The notes beneath the pieces were generated by a model that worked only from the letters and a program-made list of their open reading frames with translations, was not told the DNA's origin and made no database searches. A stretch of DNA of 5,229 nucleotides from an uncultured Chitinophagaceae bacterium (GTDB lineage Bacteria; Bacteroidota; Bacteroidia; Chitinophagales; Chitinophagaceae), in the NCBI GenBank assembly GCA_946885665.1, contig CAMPGT010000267.1:1-5229 (forward strand), written 5' to 3'. The position numbers and the translations under genes were made by a program. Below, in pieces: positions 1 to 5,229 of the stretch (its first letter is position 1; each line of letters opens with the position of its first letter).

Positions 1-1166
1 TTGCGGAAACGGCTCACCATCCACTTCATGCGCATTCCCGAGTTCAATTGGTGACTGTACGAAAGGCCTATCATACCCGTTTTGTAGCTGTCTTCTTCGC
101 GTCCCTCGAAATATACATCCAAACCGAGATTGGCACTGAAAAATGGGGAGAGCACCGAAGACGTCAGTTGGCTGAATTGCGGTACCAGTGTAAACTTCGT
201 TTGCGAAAAGTTCGCGAGCATTTCGAGCGATGAGCGGCTGTTGAACTGGTAGGTGAGCAGCGCCTGGAAATCGGAAGAGGAGGGAACATAGTTTCCCTTT
301 GTTTCCTGGCTGCTGAGCAGATTCCTATTGCTTCGGTTGCGTATTCCTGTTAGAAATGTAAACTTGTTGTTTTTGCTTGTTCCTTCGAAGTGCAATCCCT
401 GCTCGAGCAATCCCACATACGCCGATCCGCCGAATTTTTTCGGTTTTTTATATTGAATGTCGAGAACGGACGACATCTTGTCGCCGTATTTCGCCTGGAA
501 GCCGCCGTTGTAAAAACTTACGTTCCTGGCCAGCTCAGGATTGATGAAACTCAAGCCTTCCTGCTGTCCGCTCCGTACCAGGTAAGGCCGAAACACTTCG
601 AAATCGTTCACATAGATCAGGTTTTCGTCATAGTTGCCCCCGCGTACCGAATATTGGGAAGTGAGTTCATTGTTGCTGCCCACAAACACCTTGATCATAC
701 TTTCAACACCTCCTGTTGGTGAAGGAATATTGATCACGTGTTTTGGATTGATGGTCACCAGTCCTGCTTCGCGCCGCACCCTTTCATTGGTGACGGTAAC
801 GGCTTCAAGTTCCGTTTTCTGCCGTTCCATTTGCACCACCACATATTCATCTTCGCCCGAATTCAGCAAGAAGTTTTTTTGCTGCGAAGCGTAGCCGGTG
901 TAGCTGAACACTATCGCAAAGGCTTTGCCGGCAGGCGTTTTCATGGTGAATGTGCCTGAATCGGAAGTGATCATTCCCGATTGTCTTCCCAATATGGCGA
1001 CAGTAACTTTTGCCAGTGGACGATCATTTTCGTCGACAACCCGTCCGGAAAGGGTCGCAGTATTCTTTTGTGCGCGGGAGAAGAGTGAAGTGAGAACGAA
1101 AAGTAAAAGAAAGGTGGTTCGGGTACCCGTTTTCCGGCAAACATTTATGTTGCCGTATTTATGCAT
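1..1166 (-). CDS. TonB-dependent outer-membrane receptor, N-terminal part (runs off left edge)
   Basis: This is an open frame of 388 codons plus two bases with no stop before the window edge, so only the N-terminal part is present. The only sensible in-frame start is the ATG at 1166, which overlaps the rpe stop by 8 bases. Residues 1-32 form a signal peptide: basic RKTGTR, a hydrophobic core FLLLFVLTSLF, and likely cleavage after SRA before Q33. Residues ~37-115 look like a carboxypeptidase-regulatory-like beta-sandwich (LSGRVVDENDRPLAKVTV, then SDSGTF and FSYTGY). A TonB-box-like LEAVTV lies near 120-125. A plug domain follows at ~135-240, with YSVRGGNYDENLIYVNDFEV and FYNGGFQAKYGDKMSSVLDI; the rest is early beta-barrel. 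Such receptors sit in the outer membrane and import ligands using TonB-ExbBD energy. The substrate cannot be told from this part. No SusD-like partner is visible, and the protein looks unlike a classical SusC. The family call is firm; the ligand is unknown. Confidence 0.9.
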   Translation of the reverse strand, partial: MHKYGNINVCRKTGTRTTFLLLFVLTSLFSRAQKNTATLSGRVVDENDRPLAKVTVAILGRQSGMITSDSGTFTMKTPAGKAFAIVFSYTGYASQQKNFLLNSGEDEYVVVQMERQKTELEAVTVTNERVRREAGLVTINPKHVINIPSPTGGVESMIKVFVGSNNELTSQYSVRGGNYDENLIYVNDFEVFRPYLVRSGQQEGLSFINPELARNVSFYNGGFQAKYGDKMSSVLDIQYKKPKKFGGSAYVGLLEQGLHFEGTSKNNKFTFLTGIRNRSNRNLLSSQETKGNYVPSSSDFQALLTYQFNSRSSLEMLANFSQTKFTLVPQFSQLTSSVLSPFFSANLGLDVYFEGREEDSYKTGMIGLSYSHQLNSGMRMKWMVSRFR

Positions 1167-1815
1167 ATTTCGTGTTGATGAGGCTGTGGATGGTTTCTTT
1201 CGGATGTTTCGATCCAAAAACCGTACTTCCCACCACCAATACATCGGCGCCCGCGCCAAGAATCGCGGGTGCATTTTTAACAGTTACCCCGCCGTCTATT
1301 TCAATCTTTACATTCAGCCCCTGCTCATCTATCATCTTCCGGAGCTCGCGGATCTTGTGCAATGTATGCGGGATGAACTTTTGACCTCCGAATCCCGGAT
1401 TGACGCTCATCAGGTTAACGACGTCGATATCGGCAATAATATCTTTCAAAAAAGAAACCGGTGTATGCGGGTTCACCGCTACGCCTGCCATCATGCCGAG
1501 CGACTTGATCAATTCAATGCTCCTGTGGAGGTGCGGCGACGCTTCAATATGGACGGACAGCACATCGGCGCCCGCATCTTTAAATGCCTTGATGTATTTT
1601 TCGGGCTCCACGATCATCAGGTGCACGTCGCTCACCTTTTTATTCACTTTTGTTACCTGCTCGATGACGGTAAGCCCGAAGCTGATGTTCGGCACGAACC
1701 GGCCATCCATTACGTCGAGGTGGAGCCATTGCGCCTCGCTTTCATTGACCATGCGGCATTCCTCATCGAGGGACAAAAAATTTGCTGCAAGCAGCGAAGG
1801 AGCGATAATGGGCAT
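1159..1815 (-). CDS. rpe: Ribulose-phosphate 3-epimerase
   Basis: This is a 218-residue cytosolic TIM-barrel enzyme that interconverts D-ribulose 5-phosphate and D-xylulose 5-phosphate in the pentose phosphate pathway. Its length is normal for the family. The signature elements are all present in order: APSLLAAN at the N-terminus (Ser7), LHLDVMDGRFVPN (His32, Asp34), SDVHLMI (His65), MSVNPGFGGQKF (~136-147), EIDGGV (Asp174) and the phosphate-binding VVGSTVFG (~194-201). By family knowledge, His32, Asp34, His65 and Asp174 are the metal ligands, and the two aspartates are the acid/base pair; no key residue is missing. The gene starts 33 bases after the TPR lipoprotein gene ends, and its stop codon lies within the first codons of the receptor gene, suggesting cotranscription and possibly translational coupling. 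The ATG at 1815 gives the expected MPIIAPSLLAAN start. The function is close to certain. Confidence 0.97.
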   Translation of the reverse strand: MPIIAPSLLAANFLSLDEECRMVNESEAQWLHLDVMDGRFVPNISFGLTVIEQVTKVNKKVSDVHLMIVEPEKYIKAFKDAGADVLSVHIEASPHLHRSIELIKSLGMMAGVAVNPHTPVSFLKDIIADIDVVNLMSVNPGFGGQKFIPHTLHKIRELRKMIDEQGLNVKIEIDGGVTVKNAPAILGAGADVLVVGSTVFGSKHPKETIHSLINTKYA

Positions 1816-1848
1816 GTTGTAATGAATTTAACGGGGCGCAAGATACGA

Positions 1849-2865
1849 TTAGCTGTTCAAACGGCTGAGTGCTTCCCTGGCCTCCGTCAGGCTTTCATCC
1901 AGTGCCAACGCTCGCTGGTAGTTGGTTATTGCGTCGGCCTTTTTACCTGTGGCCTCATAGCAGCGGCCGAGCCAGTAATACGCATCTGCATCGGTATTCG
2001 AAACGGTGGCCGCCATGTTGAACGTTTCCAGCGCTTCTTTGTACTTTTTTCTCTCGTAAAAGATAATGCCCTTTTCAATGTAGGCGTCGGTCATTTTCCA
2101 ATCGCGCCTGATGCATTCCTCGAACTGCCGGAGCGCTTTGTCATCGTCGTTCATTTCTGAATAATAAACGCCTTTCATGTACACCGCATCGGTTTGTATT
2201 TGGGCGGTATCCCTCTCCAGCAGAATGTTGCATATTTGAAGGGCGCGGGGTTTTTTTTGCGCCGTGTAGATGTTTGCGAGTGCAATGCCGGTGTAATTGA
2301 TGGGAAGGATGGCAAAAGATCGTTCCCAGGCTGTCACGGCTGCTGCAGTGTCGCCCATCTTCAGCAGCAGGTTTCCCTTATCGAACCATGCTTCGAAGTG
2401 GGTGGAGTCGCGGGAGATGATCGTATTGTACCTGGCGATGGCTTTCCTGTATTCGCCGTTCTGCAGGTAAATTTCGGCCAGCCTGCGGCTGAATTCCGTG
2501 TTGTCGGGGAATTTCCTGTCGGCCTCTTCCAGTACCTGCTTTGCTTTTTCCACCTGCGATGCGAGCAGCAGGTTGGAGGCATATTCAAACGCCACTCCTT
2601 CGTCGCCCGTAAGCTCCCACGCTTTTTTGTAATCGGCGGTGGCCGCTTTATGGAGATCGCGCTGCGAAAGCATTAGTGCGCGCTTCATGATGAGCGCTAC
2701 ATTGTCGGGATCGTTGCTGATGCTATCGGTCAATGCTGCGTAAGGCGGCGAATTGAGCAGGTGCGAGTAGTCGGGGTTTTTTGCTGAAGGATCGCCCGAT
2801 TGGCATGAACACAGCGAAAAAGCGAGCCCCAGGGCCAGGAGAAGCTTCATTTTCAGGCGATTCAT
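1849..2865 (-). CDS. TPR-repeat lipoprotein
   Basis: This 338-residue protein opens with a lipoprotein signal peptide: MNRLKMKLLLALGLAFSL followed by the lipobox LCSC. Cys21 is the probable lipidated residue, followed by QSGDPS. The mature part is mostly tetratricopeptide repeats from ~55 to the C-terminus, with canonical pieces such as AEIYLQNGEYRKAIARYNTI (~130-149), FDKGNLLLKMGDTAAAVTAW (~161-180), YIEKGIIFYERKKYKEALETF (~262-282) and YYWLGRCYEATGKKADAITNY (~296-316). About seven or eight repeats fit. It is likely anchored in the outer or inner membrane facing the periplasm, where TPR arrays act as protein-binding scaffolds; no catalytic motif is visible. Met6 is an alternative start that would leave a shorter but workable signal peptide. 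It lies 32 bases after the membrane-protein gene and 33 before rpe. The specific partner or role is not recognisable. Confidence 0.9.
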   Translation of the reverse strand: MNRLKMKLLLALGLAFSLCSCQSGDPSAKNPDYSHLLNSPPYAALTDSISNDPDNVALIMKRALMLSQRDLHKAATADYKKAWELTGDEGVAFEYASNLLLASQVEKAKQVLEEADRKFPDNTEFSRRLAEIYLQNGEYRKAIARYNTIISRDSTHFEAWFDKGNLLLKMGDTAAAVTAWERSFAILPINYTGIALANIYTAQKKPRALQICNILLERDTAQIQTDAVYMKGVYYSEMNDDDKALRQFEECIRRDWKMTDAYIEKGIIFYERKKYKEALETFNMAATVSNTDADAYYWLGRCYEATGKKADAITNYQRALALDESLTEAREALSRLNS

Positions 2866-2897
2866 CGGCCAAAATTAGTTGAAAAAAAAGAGACGGA

Positions 2898-3365
2898 TTA
2901 CATTCCGGGCAATAACGGTCTTCCGATGCCTTCTCTGCCGGGCCAGGGAACCGCGGCGAGTATAACGATGAGCGCAATCAGGAAGAACCAGAAGCCGCGT
3001 CTGTGTTTGGAAACATCGGGGATGTTCTTTTTCGCGGCTCCGCGGCCGATCGAGATCAGCGCAACAGCGATAAGCATCATCAGCGAATGTTCTATCACCC
3101 AAAATCTGTACGTGGCATTTTTCATGATTTCACCGAAAGGCGTGCTTTGTATCAATTTAAATCCCCATGGTCCGAAGAACCATTGATACAGGCCTATCAG
3201 GAACTGCACATTCGCTGCGATCATCAGGAAAGTTGCTGTTCTCCTGTCTTTAGCGGTAAACGGTTTATTGCCGGTCATGCCAACAAAGTGGCGGACGATG
3301 GCAATAATGATCAGCAGAAGAATGACCCAGCGAAGTAGATTATGCAAATGAAGGAGTCCGTTGTA
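2898..3365 (-). CDS. Small four-helix membrane protein, function unknown
   Basis: The product has 155 residues from the ATG at 3365 (MYNGLLHLHNLLRW). The frame stays open to an ATG at 3395, which would add MVFFAQIILM, but I prefer 3365 because the MYN-LLHLH-LRW opening reads like the natural amphipathic start of a first helix and leaves room for the divergent hmgA promoter. Using this start, four membrane segments fall at about 10-27 (LLRWVILLLIIIAIVRHF), 43-64 (TATFLMIAANVQFLIGLYQWFF), 88-107 (FWVIEHSLMMLIAVALISIG) and 123-140. Histidines lie in or near helices (LHLHN, RHF, IEHS). The C-terminus ends in a proline- and glycine-rich tail, VPWPGREGIGRPLLPG. Similar Bacteroidota proteins are, to my recollection, sometimes labelled cytochrome b-like, but there is no CXXCH and no proof of heme binding. 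It is probably the first gene of the minus-strand cluster. No well-spaced promoter was found; a CTTTG-type -7-like element at 3390-3383 lacks a properly spaced TTG. Confidence 0.8.
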   Translation of the reverse strand, partial: YNGLLHLHNLLRWVILLLIIIAIVRHFVGMTGNKPFTAKDRRTATFLMIAANVQFLIGLYQWFFGPWGFKLIQSTPFGEIMKNATYRFWVIEHSLMMLIAVALISIGRGAAKKNIPDVSKHRRGFWFFLIALIVILAAVPWPGREGIGRPLLPGM

Positions 3366-3377
3366 CATAAGAATGAT

Positions 3378-3409
3378 TTGGGCAAAGAAAACCATTTTTT
3401 CTAACTTGC
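3378..3409 (+). promoter_or_regulatory. Candidate Bacteroidota-type promoter for hmgA
   Basis: TTG at 3378-3380 is followed after 21 bases by TAACTTGC at 3402-3409, an imperfect match to the Bacteroidota -7 element TAnnTTTG. Spacing is within the usual 17-23 range. Transcription would begin near 3414-3417, leaving a leader of under 20 bases before the hmgA ATG at 3434. The mismatch in the -7 box keeps this tentative. Confidence 0.4.
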
Positions 3410-3433
3410 CCGCATTACCTCAACCATTTAACG

Positions 3434-4591
3434 ATGCCACATTATCATTCACTGGGATCGATCCCGCACAAGCGCCATACACAGTTCCGTAAACCCGATG
3501 GCTCACTGTATGCCGAACAATTATTTTCGACCGAAGGATTCTCCAATGATTATTCGCTGCTGTATCACTGTTATGCTCCCACGGATATCGTCCATACCGA
3601 CGTGCCGGTTGATGTGAGTCCGCGGGTGGCAGAAGAAAAAATGCTGAAGCACCGCAGTTTCGAAGGGTTCGGGGTGCAGCCTTCCGACGATTACCTGCAA
3701 AGCCGCAAGACGATTCTCATGAACAATGATTGCCACATTTCACTGGCGGCGCCAAAGCAAAGCATGGCAAATTACTTTTACAAGAATGCGGATGCAGACG
3801 AGCTGATCTTCGTTCATGAAGGATCCGGTTCGCTTCACACCATGTACGGCAGCCTCGAATTTGGTTACGGCGATTATCTTGTTGTGCCACGCGGAACGAT
3901 CTATCAAATTTCTTTCAAGTTTCCTGATAACCGCTTGTTTATTGTCGAATCTTTCAGTCCCATTCGCTTTCCTAAAAAATACCTCAGCAAAAATGGGCAG
4001 TTGCTTGAACATTCGCCATTTTGCGAACGCGACATACGCCCGCCAAAAGAGCTGGTTACGCTTGAAGAGAAAGGAGACTTTCTTATCAAAACGAAAAAGA
4101 AAGGGAGCTTGTTCGGTATTCATTACGGCCACCATCCTTTTGATGTGATCGGATGGGATGGTTGCTGCTATCCTTTCGCCTTCAGCATTCATGATTTTGA
4201 ACCCATCACCGGCCGCGTGCACCAGCCGCCGCCGGTGCACCAAACTTTCGAAGGCAACAACTATGTGGTGTGTTCTTTTTGTCCGCGGCTGTTTGATTAT
4301 CATCCCAACTCCATTCCCGCTCCTTATAACCACAGTAATATTGACAGTGATGAGTTGATTTATTATGTGGATGGAGATTTTATGAGCAGGAAGAATGTTA
4401 CGCGGGGGATGATCACGCTGCATCCCGGCGGCATTCCGCATGGACCGCATCCCGGCGCTGTTGAGAAAAGTATTGGTGCGAAGGAGACGAAGGAGCTGGC
4501 GGTGATGGTGGATACTTTTCATCCTCTTCTATTGACGATGGACGCCCTCGACATCGAAAATCCTGATTACACCATGAGCTGGGCGGAGTAG
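3434..4591 (+). CDS. hmgA: Homogentisate 1,2-dioxygenase
   Basis: This 385-residue cytosolic Fe(II) dioxygenase opens the ring of homogentisate to maleylacetoacetate in tyrosine and phenylalanine breakdown. It shows the two-part cupin architecture of the family. The N-terminal cupin spans ~115-175, with DELIFVHEGSGSLHTMYGSLEFGYGDYLVVPRGT spread across 123-155. The C-terminal catalytic half includes HQPPPVHQTFEGNNYVVCSF (263-282), PYNHSNIDSDELIYYVDGDF (297-316) and LHPGGIPHGPHPGA (329-342). Probable iron ligands are His300, Glu307 (or Asp306) and His336 in the PHGP motif. It is shorter than the roughly 430-445 residues of proteobacterial and human enzymes, but the ends look natural. It is divergent from the membrane-protein gene and has no tyrosine-pathway neighbour in view. 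No Shine-Dalgarno sequence is seen before the ATG, as is usual in this phylum. A homogentisate dioxygenase-like cupin of altered substrate is the main alternative. Confidence 0.9.
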   Translation: MPHYHSLGSIPHKRHTQFRKPDGSLYAEQLFSTEGFSNDYSLLYHCYAPTDIVHTDVPVDVSPRVAEEKMLKHRSFEGFGVQPSDDYLQSRKTILMNNDCHISLAAPKQSMANYFYKNADADELIFVHEGSGSLHTMYGSLEFGYGDYLVVPRGTIYQISFKFPDNRLFIVESFSPIRFPKKYLSKNGQLLEHSPFCERDIRPPKELVTLEEKGDFLIKTKKKGSLFGIHYGHHPFDVIGWDGCCYPFAFSIHDFEPITGRVHQPPPVHQTFEGNNYVVCSFCPRLFDYHPNSIPAPYNHSNIDSDELIYYVDGDFMSRKNVTRGMITLHPGGIPHGPHPGAVEKSIGAKETKELAVMVDTFHPLLLTMDALDIENPDYTMSWAE

Positions 4592-4605
4592 TTTTTAAGT
4601 TAGGG

Positions 4606-4648
4606 TTCACGCAAAGGTTTCACGCAAAGGCGCAAAGAAATTGCAAAG
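4606..4648. repeat. Short cgcaaagg tandem repeats downstream of hmgA
   Basis: TTCACGCAAAGG occurs twice with a 13-base period (4606-4617 and 4619-4630), followed by two degenerate units, CGCAAAG at 4631-4637 and TGCAAAG at 4642-4648. The units lie 15 bases after the hmgA stop and are noncoding. Similar cgcaaag-rich intergenic repeats are familiar from Bacteroidota genomes; their role is unknown. Confidence 0.6.
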
Positions 4649-4651
4649 AAG

Positions 4652-4755
4652 TATCCCCCGCTGGCGAGTCCTCCCCCGGTCCTCCTTCGTCGGATAGTAG
4701 GCCGCGAAAGAAAACAATATCCCCCGCTGGCGGGGTTGGCGCGAAGCGCCGGGGG
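4652..4755. repeat. GC-rich intergenic repeat with 15-base direct repeats and palindromes
   Basis: The 15-base sequence TATCCCCCGCTGGCG appears at 4652-4666 and again at 4718-4732. The second copy opens a compact palindromic block: CCCCGC-TG-GCGGGG (4722-4735), then GGCGC-GAA-GCGCC (4738-4750), enclosed by CCCCC at 4721-4725 and GGGGG at 4751-4755. The first copy lacks the following palindromic part and may be a degenerate unit. There is no open frame and no T-tract after the hairpin, so a simple intrinsic terminator is not supported. It resembles a dispersed palindromic intergenic element; genome-wide copy number is not visible here. Confidence 0.55.
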
Positions 4756-4782
4756 TGGACTATTTCAAAAAAATAAAAAAAT

Positions 4783-4813
4783 TTGACAATATAAAATCCC
4801 CTTTCTACTTTTG
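4783..4813 (+). promoter_or_regulatory. Bacteroidota-type promoter of the TetR gene
   Basis: TTG at 4783-4785 and TACTTTTG at 4806-4813 are separated by 20 bases and match the phylum's sigma-ABfr consensus (TTG, TAnnTTTG) exactly at the informative positions. An A-rich stretch (4767-4781) lies just upstream. The start site would fall near 4818-4821, inside the inverted repeat, giving a leader of about 15 bases before the ATG at 4835. Confidence 0.75.
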
Positions 4814-4829
4814 TTAACCATTTGGTTAA
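4814..4829. promoter_or_regulatory. Inverted-repeat operator, probably for TetR autoregulation
   Basis: TTAACCA (4814-4820), a TT spacer, and TGGTTAA (4823-4829) form a perfect 7-base-arm inverted repeat. It directly abuts the -7 element and covers the predicted transcription start. TetR-family repressors commonly bind such short palindromes at their own promoters, so occupancy would block RNA polymerase. A third TGGTTAA half-site lies at 4836-4842, overlapping the start codon. Regulator identity is inferred from adjacency. Confidence 0.65.
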
Positions 4830-4834
4830 ACTAT

Positions 4835-5229
4835 ATGGTTAAAAAAGAGAAAGACGACAGTACCGAAGAGAGAATACTTGAAGCAGCGAAAAAAGTATTT
4901 ATCCGAAATGGAATGGCAGGCGCCCGAATGCAGGATATTGCCGATGAGGCAGGCATCAACAAAGCGCTGCTCCACTATTATTTCCGCAACAAGGAACAAT
5001 TGTTCCAAACGATCTTCAGCAAATTGAGTATCGGCTTCTGGGAGCACATCACCTCCATATTCGAATCCGAAACACCGCTGTTTGATAAAATAGAATTGTT
5101 CTGCGATGCGTACATCGACAAGATCATCGAGAACCCATACATCCCGCTATTCATTCTTTATGAAATGAACCAGCAGCCGGAGAAGTTTGTTAAGAAACTT
5201 TTCGGCAACAGACCGCCGAACCCCCATAG
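4835..5229 (+). CDS. TetR/AcrR-family transcriptional regulator (partial, runs off right edge)
   Basis: The first 131 residues are present and the frame is open to the window end, so the C-terminus is missing. Residues ~11-57 are a clear TetR DNA-binding domain: EERILEAAKKVFIRNG as helix 1, then the helix-turn-helix MQDIADEAGINKALLHYYF (32-50) and the NKEQLF entry to helix 4. The remainder (FWEHITSIFESETPLFDKIELFCDAYIDKIIENPYIPLF across 68-106, then ILYEMNQQPEKFVKKLF) is the start of the variable ligand-binding, dimerising all-helical domain. The protein likely acts as a cytoplasmic repressor released by a small molecule. The ATG at 4835 follows the promoter and operator at ideal distance and begins MVKKEKDDSTEE. 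In this phylum such regulators often precede multidrug efflux or outer-membrane factor genes; that is inference, since nothing downstream is visible. It is separated from hmgA by 243 bases, so regulation of hmgA is unlikely but not excluded. Confidence 0.92.
   Translation, partial: MVKKEKDDSTEERILEAAKKVFIRNGMAGARMQDIADEAGINKALLHYYFRNKEQLFQTIFSKLSIGFWEHITSIFESETPLFDKIELFCDAYIDKIIENPYIPLFILYEMNQQPEKFVKKLFGNRPPNPH

Noticed and set aside
48..959. Several plus-strand open frames in the first kilobase
   Set aside because: All are antisense or out-of-frame to the continuous minus-strand TonB receptor frame, which carries a signal peptide and plug-domain motifs.
925..2160. Long plus-strand open frame (411 codons) opposite rpe and the TPR gene
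   Set aside because: It lies wholly antisense to the receptor N-terminus, rpe and most of the TPR gene, all with strong family signatures. Its translation is rich in His, Arg, Phe and Cys with no domain, typical of a mirror frame.
3366..3395. Upstream ATG at 3395 as start of the membrane protein
   Set aside because: It would add ten hydrophobic residues of unlikely function and push the coding region over the hmgA promoter candidate; the MYNGLLHLHN start is more natural, although not proven.
3740..4522. Minus-strand open frame (260 codons) opposite hmgA
   Set aside because: It is antisense to a well-supported hmgA; the translation has no recognisable motif and an odd His/Arg-rich composition.
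4606..4648. CRISPR-like array
   Set aside because: Units are 7-12 bases with almost no spacer and decay quickly; no cas gene is in view. This is a simple short tandem repeat.
4721..4755. Intrinsic terminator for hmgA
   Set aside because: The hairpins are strong but followed by GGGGGTGGAC rather than a T-run, and lie 130 bases past the stop codon; a palindromic repeat fits better.
4826..5047. Minus-strand 73-codon frame over the TetR gene
   Set aside because: It is the mirror of the TetR DNA-binding domain, with no motif of its own.

Overview
The window looks like ordinary chromosome from a Bacteroidota species, most likely of the Chitinophagaceae type. Four things point there: the protein sequences themselves, an outer-membrane TonB-dependent receptor with an N-terminal carboxypeptidase-regulatory-like domain, start codons without clear Shine-Dalgarno sequences, and promoters of the Bacteroidota form (TTG, about 20 bases, TAnnTTTG). 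The family-level placement is inference from protein style, not from a marker gene.

Layout. Bases 1-3365 carry four tightly packed genes, all on the minus strand, in transcription order: a small four-helix membrane protein (3365-2898), a TPR-repeat lipoprotein (2865-1849), ribulose-phosphate 3-epimerase rpe (1815-1159), and the N-terminal 388 residues of a TonB-dependent receptor (1166 to the left edge). The gaps are 32 and 33 bases, then an 8-base overlap, so this is probably one operon. The receptor runs off the window, so a reading that requires a stop codon inside the window would miss it.

From a 68-base divergent intergenic region, hmgA (homogentisate 1,2-dioxygenase, tyrosine/phenylalanine catabolism) is transcribed rightward (3434-4591). 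A gene-free stretch of about 240 bases follows (4592-4834). It holds short cgcaaagg tandem repeats, a pair of 15-base direct repeats with GC-rich palindromes, and then a very good Bacteroidota promoter abutting an inverted repeat. That promoter drives a TetR/AcrR-family regulator (from 4835, running off the right edge), which also falls outside any closed ORF in the window.

How the genes relate. The minus-strand cluster mixes a housekeeping sugar-phosphate enzyme with envelope proteins, and no shared pathway is evident. hmgA stands alone, with no other tyrosine-catabolism gene in view. The TetR gene appears to be autoregulated through the inverted repeat at its promoter, and its target operon is probably downstream, outside the window. 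I found no convincing new biological system. The points most worth a second look are the TetR operator layout, the intergenic repeats, the uncharacterised histidine-containing membrane protein, and the iron-ligand spacing in HmgA.
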